Below the pieces are notes generated by a model. The model was not told the DNA's origin. It saw only the letters and a program-made list of their open reading frames with translations, and made no database searches. A stretch of 64,000 bases of DNA from an uncultured Aquimarina sp. (lineage in GTDB: Bacteria; Bacteroidota; Bacteroidia; Flavobacteriales; Flavobacteriaceae), in contig NZ_CANMQT010000001.1 in the NCBI RefSeq assembly GCF_947500065.1, positions 1,206,895 to 1,270,894 on the forward strand. Direction: 5' to 3'. This document shows positions 44,801-57,700 of the stretch, piece after piece (positions within the stretch are counted from its first letter, which is position 1; each line of letters starts with the position of its first letter). A program made the position numbers and the translations under genes.

Positions 44801-45778
44801 TTAATAGGTACATCCACATTTACTTTGTCTACACCCAAAGTCTATTCCTAGCGTTATCATATGAGAGCCTGCTGCACTACTAGCATCAAAAACCTCATTG
44901 ACATTCACTTGATATCCATATGCAACATAAAAGTTAGCCTTCTTAATACCAATCATAGGTGATATCGATAATGGCTTAAAATCCTGATCAACCAATGAAC
45001 GTAAACTAACGCCTGCCCAATAGTAATCTCCTCTATGTAACTTACGTACTTTTAAATTTAAATCAGCAGTACTACGACCATCACCTGCAAAGTTCTGATA
45101 CAAAACAGAAGGTTCAACCTCAATATCGCTAAAACGATCATAAAAAGTATATCCAGAATACACATAATAATTCTGTATCGAAGAAGGCTCAGTTGGATTA
45201 AAATCATCAATCTCCTTTTGTAATAAATTTACGGCATTTGCGCTTAGGAAAAATCGACCTAAACGATATAAAACACCAATATCAAAATTAGAATTATTCA
45301 CCGTTACATCCTGTAATTGTTGACTAGGCGGTAAATTAGGGTCTCCATCATTAAACTCAGAAGTATCAATTCCAAACTGTGTAAACTTATAACTAATACC
45401 AAAGGATAAATATTGATTTGTATATTCATTCAATGTCAAGTGATGCGCAAACGATAACTGAACTCCCTTTTGCTTGGTAAATCCATTTTGATCATTAAAC
45501 AAAACAGCTCCAACTCCTGAACGATCAGATATACGACCATCTATTGATAATGACTGAGTGCCCGGAGAATCTGCAATGTCAACCCACTGCTCAAAACCAG
45601 AAGCACGTACCTGCCAACAATCTCCAACACCAGCATAAGCACTTGATATCAAATAAGGATTATCTGCAATGTATTGATTCTGAACAGGTGCAAAAAACTC
45701 CTGACCATAACTCTTACTCTCTAATATAGCTACCAATAAAACAATAGCTATAATCATATGTCTTGTGTACGTTCTCAT
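44801..45778 (-). CDS. sprF: SprF, PorP/SprF-family outer membrane protein
   Basis: A 325-residue outer-membrane protein of the PorP/SprF family. Signal peptide (about 8-25, ESKSYGQ), then QNQYIADNPYLISSAYAGV (about 33-51), the family opening, and repeated beta-strand pairs. Known family role: SprF of F. johnsoniae is needed to secrete the large adhesin SprB through the type IX system. Here it is encoded 5 bases after the sprB-like gene and followed by a terminator, the same end-of-operon position. The C-terminus (DFGCRQSKCGCTY) has three Cys in the last ten residues, which I do not know as a family feature. Confidence 0.92.
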   Translation of the reverse strand: MRTYTRHMIIAIVLLVAILESKSYGQEFFAPVQNQYIADNPYLISSAYAGVGDCWQVRASGFEQWVDIADSPGTQSLSIDGRISDRSGVGAVLFNDQNGFTKQKGVQLSFAHHLTLNEYTNQYLSFGISYKFTQFGIDTSEFNDGDPNLPPSQQLQDVTVNNSNFDIGVLYRLGRFFLSANAVNLLQKEIDDFNPTEPSSIQNYYVYSGYTFYDRFSDIEVEPSVLYQNFAGDGRSTADLNLKVRKLHRGDYYWAGVSLRSLVDQDFKPLSISPMIGIKKANFYVAYGYQVNVNEVFDASSAAGSHMITLGIDFGCRQSKCGCTY

Positions 45779-45783
45779 ACTTA

Positions 45784-48700
45784 TTATCTGTATAAAGTAA
45801 AGTGACCTGTAAACTCTCTATTATCAATGTCGTTCAAGATAATAGTAAACCAATAATCTCCCGATGGCAACTCACTTCCTTGGTAAATACCATTCCAACC
45901 TTCTTCATCACCAACAAACTCAGCTAATAATCTACCATATCTATCGAAAACCTTAACCTCCATATCACTAAAGAAGAATGGGTCACTACCTGGATTAGAA
46001 CTATCCTGCCTTGGATACCATGTATCATTAGTACCATCACCATCTGGTGTAAAGTAATTAGGAATAACAATATTGATAAATGTTAATTCCTGAACTCCAA
46101 CTACGTCACAGCCCATATTATCAATTACTCGTAAAGCATATTCCGCTGTCTCCTCAATAGAGAAAATATTAGCATCCAACTCTCGGTAATCAGCATCTGT
46201 TAAATCATTCACTGTTAATCCATTTGGAATAATAGCTACGAAATAGGTGTAATCTCCACTTCCACCAGTAACGATAATCTCATACTCGTTAGGATCCTGA
46301 GGGTTACCCGTCATCTGGGCAATTGGAACTGATAAAGGAGTATATTCTACAACTTCAATCTCCGGAACCATCATATCACACAGTGAAGGATCATGAGTAA
46401 CTAAACCTTCATAAACACCTGGATCAACGATAAAAGTACCTGTAGTATTACTCGCTACTATAGAACCATCCGATGGATTGATCAAGTAATATGTGATCGT
46501 ACCCGTAGTAACTGTATTATCATCCAAAATGAAATCTATGTAATAAATCTCATCGGTAACATTACCCGATGTTGGATCTATAACCGGACAGTCCATTCTA
46601 GTACTCAGTACAGCACCTAAATTGACTCCTGGTGTGATATCCAAGTTTAATGGAAATTCACAGTTTGCACTATTATTAAAATCTCTAATAAATAAGGTAG
46701 TAATACCTCCTGGAAGATTCGTAATTAACAAATTAGTAGGATCTATTACCTGTTGGTACGTAACTCCATCAATACTCCAGTAATAAACCGGATTTAATGG
46801 ATCTGGACCAACAGTACCTCCTGTAATCGATACCGTAGCTGTACCATCTGCAAAACCAGCACACGATTCTGGAGTCGTAGATAAAACAGTACCATCGATC
46901 GCTAGTGGCTCATTGATAATCAGATCTAATATCGTCTCTGGACAACCATTAGCGTCTTCTACTTCTACTCTATATGTATCTGCTCCTAATTCATCAAAAA
47001 TATGTCCTCCTAATCCAAAACCGCCATTACCAACATCAATATCATCCTCTAAGAAAGTGAATAGTGCATTACCTGCGCTATCATATAAGGAATAGAAATA
47101 AGGTGCTGTACCACCAGTAGCAGTAACAGTAATTCTACCATCAGTCTCTCCATTACACGTAATATCTTCGGTAGTAGCAACAGCAACAAACTCGGTAGGC
47201 TGTGAAATACTAAATGGTGTGTCTTCTGGACCACAATCTTCACTCGTAACGCTATAAACATAATCTCCTGCCAATAAATCTCCAAAGAAACTTTCTGACT
47301 GTGGACCAACGTTTACTGCTGTACCTAAATAATCAGTACCTGTTAACGTATACATATAATTACCCAATCCGCCTGTAACTTCAGAATCTATAGAACCTGT
47401 AGCTTGGCTGAAACAGATAATCGCTATATTTCCTAAGTCCAATACAACAGCAAGATCTTCTGGTGCACGTACTGGAACCGTATTAGATGGACCTCCAATA
47501 CATCCATTGTTATCTCGTACATAGAACTGGTAATCTCCTGGAACAAGTGATGTAAATGTGTCTCCTGCTACAAAGGTAATCCCATCAATACTGTATTCAT
47601 ATGGTGGAGTACCGCCTGAGCCTGTTACTTGTATATCTGCCGTTGGATCCGTACAACTTGGGTCTCGAATCGTCTCAACAGTTACTGTAACCTCTGTAGG
47701 TGCAGTAATGGTAACATCTGTAGTAGACTCACAATTAAGATTGTCTGTAACTCTTATGGTATAAGTACCAGGGCCTAAATCTGTAAACACATACATATCC
47801 GTTGCACTAGTAAACTGAGCAGAGGTAGTACCATTTGGATTCGTAATACTAAATAAATAAGTACCTGCACCTTGACCACCACTTGCAGTAGCTGTAATAG
47901 CTGCATCCACACTGTCGAAACATAATAAAGAATTCGTCTCCACAGCGACAACACTCGTTACTACAGGTGGATTAATAGTAATATCCTGAGAGGCCTCACA
48001 AAGGCTCGCATCTCTTACACTTACTGTATAAGTACCTGCATCTAAGTTCTCAAATAACCCTGTAGTATTTATGCCATAAGCAACTATCGGAGTACCTGCT
48101 GGTTGTTCTAATTGATAATCAATAGTACCTGTGCCTCCTGTTCCAACTGCTTGAATCGAAGCGTCATCGCCAGGATTACAAGTCTCATCAGAAACTGGAT
48201 TCACAACAACCGTTAATTCTGCTGGCGAAGCCAATGTAACTCTATTGGTAGTCTCATCACAGAATGGGGTATCTAATGCTTCTACAAAAATTTCATATGT
48301 CCCTGCTGGTAAACCAGTAATCAATACTGGGTTAGTGGCTGTATTAGCTAAAATATTAGTAGCTGTTGGCACATTAATTCCAGTAACTGTATTAGTAACT
48401 GTATAATTATACGCTCCTGTATACATCGATACATCTAAACTAATCTCACCATTTAAATCTCCAAAACAAGCTACCTCAGTTACCAATGTAGCAGTAGCTA
48501 CAATCGTATCAAATGGTGCAACATCATAAGGTGCTGTATCTATAGAACAACCTGTATCCAGATCAGTGATTCTAATTACATAACTTCCAACCGCTGGTAA
48601 ATTAAATATGGCGCTTGTAGTACCTGAAGCGTCCTCTGGAACAACCTGAACATCTGCCCCTCCTACTGGAAGTAAATCAAACTCAAAGCCTGCTACATTA

Positions 48701-51700
48701 CCTGTAACTCTATCTACTGAAACTGTAACAACTTCTGCATTTGGTGCATCACAAGTAATTCTATCAACCAAAGTAACCGTAGGGTTAGTCATAATTGGGA
48801 ATGGACCAACAACTTCTGTTGGAACAACAAATGAACAATTGTTGTCATCAAAAACAGTAATGTCATAATTACCTTCAACATCCGCGTCAATAATAAATTG
48901 TGTTCCTGTTACTGATTGATTAGTAACTGTAATACCCGGTCCTGTATACGAAATCGTATATGGAGGAGTACCATCCAAAATATCAACCGTGATATCCGGG
49001 AATACCTCACTATTATCAGAAGGATCACAACTATATGTATTTTGAGAAGCAGTAGCCGTTACTTGAGTAGGACTTGCTATGGTGATTGGTTCTAATGTAT
49101 CTACACAAGAATTAGCGGAAGTTACTACTACCTGATAATCTCCTGCAACTAATCCATCAAATAAAGGATCATCGGTTTGTGGACCTTGTAATAAAGCTCC
49201 TTGTACTCCTCCAGTAAAGTCATATAATTCATATACAAAAGGACTATCACTATCTGTTCCTGTTTGTAAACTTACCAATATAAATCCATCACTATCTCCA
49301 ATACAAGAAACTGGTTCATTATCCTCTAATACTAAAATAGGCTCCACTGGAATATCAAATGAGATTAAGAAATCATCTGAACATCCTGCAGCACTTGCTC
49401 CTGCATCAAGAACTATTACTCTATAGTTACCCGCAGGAACATTCGTAAATACTCCTGTATTATTCGTTGCAATATTCGCTACCGGTGGGCCCAAATCCTC
49501 TAACGTATAACTAATTACTCCTCCAGAACCTCCTGTTACAGTTGCTGTAATAGTTCCATTCGCATCTAAACAAGTTGGATCAGTGGTAAAAGTAGCGTCT
49601 ACTATTAATTCTTCATAAACCGTAATGGTTTCCTGATTAGAAGGACAGTTATTTTCATCATATACCGTCACTGTATACGTTCCTGGAGCTGTAACCGTAA
49701 ACTGATGTTCAGTATTACTTACATTTCCTGGTACTGGAACATCGCTATCCAACTGGAATGTTAATGTTCCTGTTCCTGGAGGAACTGTTACATTACTTGT
49801 AGCTGTAGCCGTGAAGGTATAAACATTGTCAAATGTACAAGGATCATCCACAAACGCAGCCAATGGATCTAACACTGGATTATCCGCAGTAATTACAGTT
49901 ACACTTAAGGATGCAGGGTTAGAATTACAACTATTAGCATCGGTAACTGTAATTGTATAGACAATACCCGCTCCAGTTGCTCCAGGTAAATCAAAGTTTC
50001 CATCATTATTTGTAAATACTGTAAATCCATCTGTAGCAGTAAACGTATATGGCCCTGTTCCTCCAGAAGCAGTAACTTCTACTCGTCCATCTGCATTACA
50101 ATTCCCTTCTATCTGAGAAACTAAGCTCAACATCAACTCTGTTGGCTGCATAATTGTTACAATATTAGATACATCATCACAAGAAGAAATAGGGTCAGTT
50201 ACAGTAACCTGTATATTTCCAGCTCCTAAACCAGGAATGATTATTGGATCTAAAATTGTAGTATCTCCTGCTCCACTAACAATAACTCCTGTAGTAAGAT
50301 TAGTAGCATCATATGTGTATGGTCCTGTATGACCTGTTACAGATAAGCTAACTTCACCTGTAGTATCTCCGAAACATTGAATGGTATTAGCAGTAAGTGC
50401 TATAGTTCCTTCAATTGTATCAAATGGTAATACCTCATAAGGTGCTGTATCTATAGAACAGCCTGTATCTAAATCAGTGATTCTAAATATATAAGTTCCT
50501 ACAGCAGGTAAATTAAAGTTACCACTTGTAGTAGTACCTGATACATCCTCAGGAATAACCTGAACGTCAGCACCACCTACAGGAAGTAAATCAAACTCAA
50601 ATCCTGCTACATTACCAGTAATCCTATCCACTGAAACCGTAACAACCTCAGCATTCGGTGCAGCACAAGTAATTCTATCAACCAAAGTAACCAATGGATT
50701 ACTCATAATTGGGAATGGACCTATATTTTGTGTAGCAATAGTAAACGTACAGTTATTATCATCTGTAATCGTAATATCATAACTACCTGCCGGAGTATCC
50801 AAAATAACAAACTGAGTACCAGTAACTGGTAAGTTCGTACCTGATAACGGACCGGTATAAGTTATACTATATGGTGCAACACCTCCTACAATATCAATCG
50901 TAAGGTCTGGTAAATTCTCAACAGTACTTGGCGCACAAGTATACGCTCCTGGTGTCGGTGTCGCAGACAATGGTGTCGCAGCATCAATAATAATATTTAA
51001 TTCATCATCAAAACAACTTAGAGATGATGTTACTCTAATACTATAAGCACCTGGTGCCAAACCTGTAAATAAAGGATCGTCAACCTGTGTTACTATTGGT
51101 AATCCCGCAATAACTGCTCCAGTATATAACTCATAGGTATATGGTGGATTGTCATCAGCTAATGGGAATGCAGGATCTAATCCTACCAAAATAGAACCAT
51201 CTGAAGCTCCAACACAAGTCTCATCATCTGTGTCAACTAAGATCAAAACAGGATCCAATGGTATCGCTCGGGATACCGTTGCTGTAGCATCACATCCCGG
51301 TGCAGGACCAATAGCAGCATCTGTAACAGTAATTGAATAACTACCTGCCGAAAGACCTGTGAAAACTTCACCACCTGCGCCTACTTGAGTAATAGGACCA
51401 ACTGCGGCTCCTCCACTATCTGTACCCGTAAGTACAAAGGTGAAGTTACCTGGATTAGCAACAAAATCAGATCCTCCCGCTACCGTTACTGTAACCTCTC
51501 CATCAAAATTCCTACAACTAGGCTCTGTTGTGAAGTTTGCACTAACAATAAGTTCTGGATAAACGATCATCTGATCTGTATCTATACAACCATTCTGATC
51601 TCTTACCGTTAAAGTATAGAAATCAACACTTGCAGCAGTAACTGTATACGTATAGGTATATTCATTAGGATTTCCTGTTGGGGTTCCTGCAACAAAAACC

Positions 51701-54700
51701 GGAGCATCTGCTGTCCCCGAATCTCCATCATCAATACCAAAATCTAATGCTGTTGCACCCGTTGCAAGTACTGTAAATGTATAGTTATTATCAAATGTAC
51801 AAGGATCCACTACAAAAGCAGGAACACTTGTAAACACCGGATCAGGTGTCTCTATAATACTAACATCCAATGGCCCTGCAGAACAAAAACCAGGAGCTGC
51901 AGCTGTCACACTAGAATCAATAACATAAATATCCCAATCTAATCCTAAAGCTGGATCCAATACTAACGTACTACTCGTTCCATAGGCGCCAATTGCAGGA
52001 GCTGGCGCTCCATCCAAAACAGCAGCATATTGATATGGTGGAGTTCCTCCTTGACCATTCACTACTACTTCTGCATCAATGTTACAATTCGCAGCAGTTT
52101 GAGATATTAAAGTAAGATCCAATAAAGGTGGCTCTGTAATACTGAAATCTATTGTTCCTGTACAGAAAGGATCTGTTGGAGTTGCAACCGCTAATGTATA
52201 ATTACCAATACCTAATCCTGGTATATTTAAAGAGTAAGGATCTGTAGCTGCCGCATCATTATTAGTTAATATAGATACTCCTGTAGCACTATTAAATAAT
52301 TCCCATTGTAAACCAACACCTGCAAAGGCCGTAACATCTACAGTAATCTCTCCATCTGTTAATCCATTACAACTAATGTTTTGAAGATCAGTTTGAGTTA
52401 GTGTAGGAGAAGTAGCATTAGTTTGAGGGATTAACGTCTCTCTGTAGACACAACCTCCGCCATCTCGAACCTCAACTATATAAGAAACCCCAAACAACAA
52501 TCCTGTAAATTGATGTAAGTTACCTCCAACTCCTGGAATAACAACAAATGGTGCTCCCGGAGGAGTACCTAATCCATTAGTGTCACTAAAAACACCCAAT
52601 GGTGCTGGCTCTCCAACGATACGAATCTCAAAATTAGGATTCCCATTATCTATAGCAATATCATATACCGCTCCTGTAGCATTACAATCCGAAGGACCCG
52701 CATCAAATAATATCTGTAAATCATCTGGCGGACTGGATACTGTAATTGTATCTGTTGTAAATACACAACCATTCTCATCCTCAACAGTAATGTAATAAGT
52801 CCCAAAATCAACTTGCCCGAAAGTAAGAGTCGTAGCTGTAGTTGGCACTGCTGGGTTAGTAGAAGCAAATACTGCAGGCAAAGCACTCGCTGGAGTAACC
52901 AATGTCCCATCAGAATTAAATAAAGTATACGTATAACCTGTAACTCCTATAGTACCTCCTACAACGTTCTCAACTATTACAGTACCGTAAGTAAATGATC
53001 CTGCGCCTGTACAAGTCACAGGAGTGAAATCAATATCTGCATCAATTGCTAATGGCTCTGCAATCACAACGCTTCCTGTTAATGTACACATTTTAGCATC
53101 TCTTACTACATAGTCATACGTTCCTGCTGCTAGTCCAGAATACACTGTCTGTGAAGAAAAAGTACCTCCATTATCAATACTTGTTTCATAAGGACCAGTA
53201 CCAACTGTCGTATCAATTGTAAAGGTAATTATACCGGTAGTATCTCCATTACAGAAAATATCCGTAGGGACAACCGTAGCAACTGGTGCTGGTGCTGGAG
53301 TGACAGTTATAATTACTGTTTCAGCCTGACAACCTTCACTATCAGTTACTCTAAATTGATATGTTCCTGCAACAAGTGTTGTAAATGGAAAACCACCAAC
53401 ATAAGCAACATAACCTCCGCCGTTAGTATTAAGCTCAAAAGTATTTCCTCCATTACCACCAGTAGTAATAACATCTATAATAGCTGCCTCATTACCTGTA
53501 TCACAATCTAAATCTTTATTTAATGAAGCACTTAATGTTAACTCGTCAGCAATCGTAAAATTAATCGCTGGAGTCGAACAATTGTTTACATCATTCACAA
53601 CAACACTATAGGTTCCTGGTATTAAGCCAGTAATTTCAAAAGTATTTGCAGGGTTAGGTGGGGAAGCTAAGAAGGTAACTGCTACCGGAGCATTACCATC
53701 TAAAATATAGGTATAAGGACCTACTCCGCCCGCAATGGTAATCCATTGACTAGCCTGATTTGTAGTATCATAACACGCATCTCCGCCAGCTACTGCTGTA
53801 ATAGATCCAGGAGATGTTTGCCCCACAATAACCTGACGTGAAAATTCACAAGCAGCTGCACTATTACCATCTCGAACAAAAACAGTATACGTTCCTCCAG
53901 CTAAACCTGTAAATACATTACCAGCCTGGTATGCCACTATAACTGCAACACCTGCAGCATCACGTAACTCATACTCATAACCGCCTCTTCCGCCTGTTCC
54001 TGTAACCGTAATAATACCAGTACTTGCACCACAATCTGCAGCATCAACAACTTCAGTAAATCCTAATACTGTAGGCTCGGTAATGATTACCGTATCCGTT
54101 GCTGTACAATTCGTCGTATCATCAGTAACTGTTATTGTATATGTTCCTGCTCCCAAACCAGTTATTGGTGTAGGGGTCGTGTTAATAGGGCCTCCTGTTA
54201 TAGAACCAACTATAGTACCGCCAGTAACTACATAACTATATGTCGTAGCTCCAAAATCAATGTCCGTAACAGTAAATGATAGAGAACCATCTGTATCTCC
54301 ATTACACGTAGGTTCTGAAGCAACAGCACCTGAAACAGCTATGAAATCTATATCATCAATCGTAAAATCTTCTGAATATACACAACCATCTGTTGTTGTT
54401 CTTGCCTCAAAGGTATAAGTCCCAGCTGCTAAAGTAAATGTATTAACAGCGCTAAATGCAGTAGCACTACCTGCTGGAGCAGAAATGCGATATTCAAAAC
54501 TACTCGCTCCATTATTACCAACAGCAGTAACAATAACCGCCGAGGTTAAGGCCGGACACTCAATAGCTGGTGATACAAAAGTTAAATCTGTAACTTCCTG
54601 TAATGGATCAATCGTTAAATCTCCTAAATTAACAGGACAAGCAGCAGTAGCTGTATCTCTAATATATAAGGTATAGGTCCCATCTGTAAGTCCTCCAAAA

Positions 54701-57700
54701 ATACCTGTTGTATTTGTGAAATCAACTCCGTCAATACTATACTCATATGTACCATTACCATTTTGAGGGTTTGAAATAGTGATTTCTCCTGCAGTAAATG
54801 GAAGACCTGTCGTGTCATCACATCGATACTCTTCTGTTATAGCAATATCTGCAGTAATCAGCACAGGATTAGCAATTGTTGCATTTAATGCTGGATTAAT
54901 CACACAACCCTGAGAATCTGTAATCGTTATTACATGTGCACCAACAGGTACATTATTAAATGTTGTTGTTGTAGCACCAGTAGTTACTACTTGGGTACCA
55001 GCATCTAAATCATACGTATAAGGGCCTACTCCTCCAGTAACTGTAACTGTGATAGAACCTTCATCTCCCACACAATCTGGATCTACCACTGTAGTGCTAC
55101 CTCCTAGTGGCACAAGAGCATTTACATCAATTGGTATCGAAATTGCTTGACATGATTCTGCATCTGTTACTCTGATTTCATAGGTTCCTGCAACACTTGT
55201 TGAATAAGGAGAACCTCCTGTATAATTAGTATCTATTACTGTACCATCTCTAATGATTTCTATAACATTAGAACCGTTTCCTCCAGTAATAGTAAATTCT
55301 ATGGTTGCATCTGGGCTTGCAGAACAGTCCAAATCTTTCGTTAAAGACGCTATAATAGTAAGTTGTGGTTCAATATCAAATGTAATTGGTGCGGAAGAAC
55401 AATTATTAGTATCCGTTACTACTACACTATAACTTCCCGGAGTAAGATTAAGAATTGTAAAGGTTGGCGGTGTTGCTACAGCAACCGGTCCACCTCCGTT
55501 AAGACTGTAGGTATATGGTCCTACTCCTCCAGTTATTGTAATATCCATACTAGCCTCATTAACCGTGTCATAACACAAATCACCACCAGCTAAAGAAAGG
55601 ACCGGTAAATCTGTAGCATCAATGGTTACAGCTGTACTAACTGTACATAAAGTATTACTCCCATTATCATCATTTACATAAACAGTATAAGACCCTGGAG
55701 CCAATCCTGTAAATACATTAGATGTTTGGAAAGTCACATTATCTAAACTATATACAAAATTACCTTGTCCACCCGACGCCGTAACGGTAATAGTACCAAC
55801 TGGATTCCCACAAAATGCCTCTGTTGCAACAGCAGATCCTATAGTAATTGCTGTTGGAGGTTCGGTAACAATAACCTGTGCTGAATCCGTACAGTTATTT
55901 GATGGTGGAGTAATGCTTCTATCTCTAATATCTATTGTATAGGTGTCTGCTTCTAACGCCCCTATTGTAACTGTTATTGGATCTGTTCCTGTTGCAACTC
56001 CGGTTGTGGAAAAACCAGTAGTAGCTCCCGTAACTGTATATTCAAACTCTGTACTATTAACAACTGTAAATGCGAATTCACCATTAGTACCTCCAAAACA
56101 ACTTACAGGATTTGTTTCATTTGCACTTGAAATTTGTATTTCTGGCAAACCATTTTCGCTAAACGTTTCTGAATATGAGCACCCGCTATCTACATTAGTA
56201 GCAGTGATAGTATAAGTAGTACCTCTTCTTAGTCTAAATTCTCCTGTTGCAGTATTTCCAGATTGAGGAGCTGGGGTTACGCTATAAGTATATGTTGGTC
56301 CAACCGGTTGAGCTGTCGCTGTGACACTAAACGTTTGACTAACACAATTCGAAGCACCTGGAACTGTAAATGTAATATCATCTATTGTAGCTAATGGATC
56401 AATTGTTAAATCTCCTAAATTAACAGGACATGCTGCTGTTGCAGTATCTCTAATATACAATGTATATGTACCATCTGTTAGCCCTCCAAAAATACCTGTT
56501 GTATTTGTAAAATCAACACCATCAATACTATACTCATAACTACCATTACCATTTTGAGGATTCGAAATAGTGATTTCTCCAGCTATAAATGGAGCACCTG
56601 TAGCATCACAACGATAATCTTCTGTTATAGCAATATCTGCTGTAATTGCTGTTGTTCCGGTAATGGTAACATCAATTGGAGTGTTTATTGCACACCCAAA
56701 ACGATCAAAAACGTTAATGATATGTGTTCCTACAGTAACATTACTAAATGTTTGTGTTGTAGCATTACTTGTAACCACCTGCGTTCCTGCATCTAGATCA
56801 TATGTAAAAGGTCCTTCTCCAGCAGTTACAGTTACCAAAATAGAACCTAAACCACTCGGGCATATTGGATCTGTTCCCGCCACTGTCGCTTCAACCTGAA
56901 TATATGGATTTACTGTAACTGAGTTTGTATCAATAGTACACCCTGTTGTAGTATCTGCAACAGTAAATGTATATGTTCCAGCAGTAGTAATTACAAATAT
57001 GTTTGAACCTTGCTGACTTCCAGGGTTTCCTTGGAATGAATATACAAAGTTTCCTGAACCACCTGTTACTTCAATTCTTATTTCAGCATCTGTACAACTT
57101 AAATCCGTATCTAAAATCGCTGAAGCAGTAAATGCTGCTGCAGGTGAAATTGTAATTTGTTGTGTATCGATACATTCTCCATCATAAGATAATACTTCTA
57201 CATCATACACATCTGCATCTAATCCAGTAAAAATATGATTAGGATCTGTCGTTGGGCCTTCACTTGCTGTAAAAGCTGTAGTCGTACTACTTATATTATA
57301 TGTATAATTACTATCTCCATCTGTTACCTGAATCTGAATCGATCCCTGATCACTTGGACAAGATGGGCTGACTGGAGTTATAGAAACCGTAGAATCTAAC
57401 TCCTCCATAAACTGTGTCGCCTGAAACACACAAGCCGTTGGCAAACCATTAGTTTGACGAACATTAACAGTATAAGTACCCTGCTCTGTCAAACCTGTAA
57501 ACTCAGGAGATGCCTGATAACCTATTACTGTACCACTAATCGGAGTGATTAATTGATACTCATATTCATTCGATGAATTCTGAACTCGTAAGGTACCTGG
57601 AATGGCACAAACAATATCTCGAACAATAACTAGGTTAGGCTCAAAATTATTCTTAAATACATTGAAGTAAAAGTCTATTTCACAATTACCATCAAATTCT

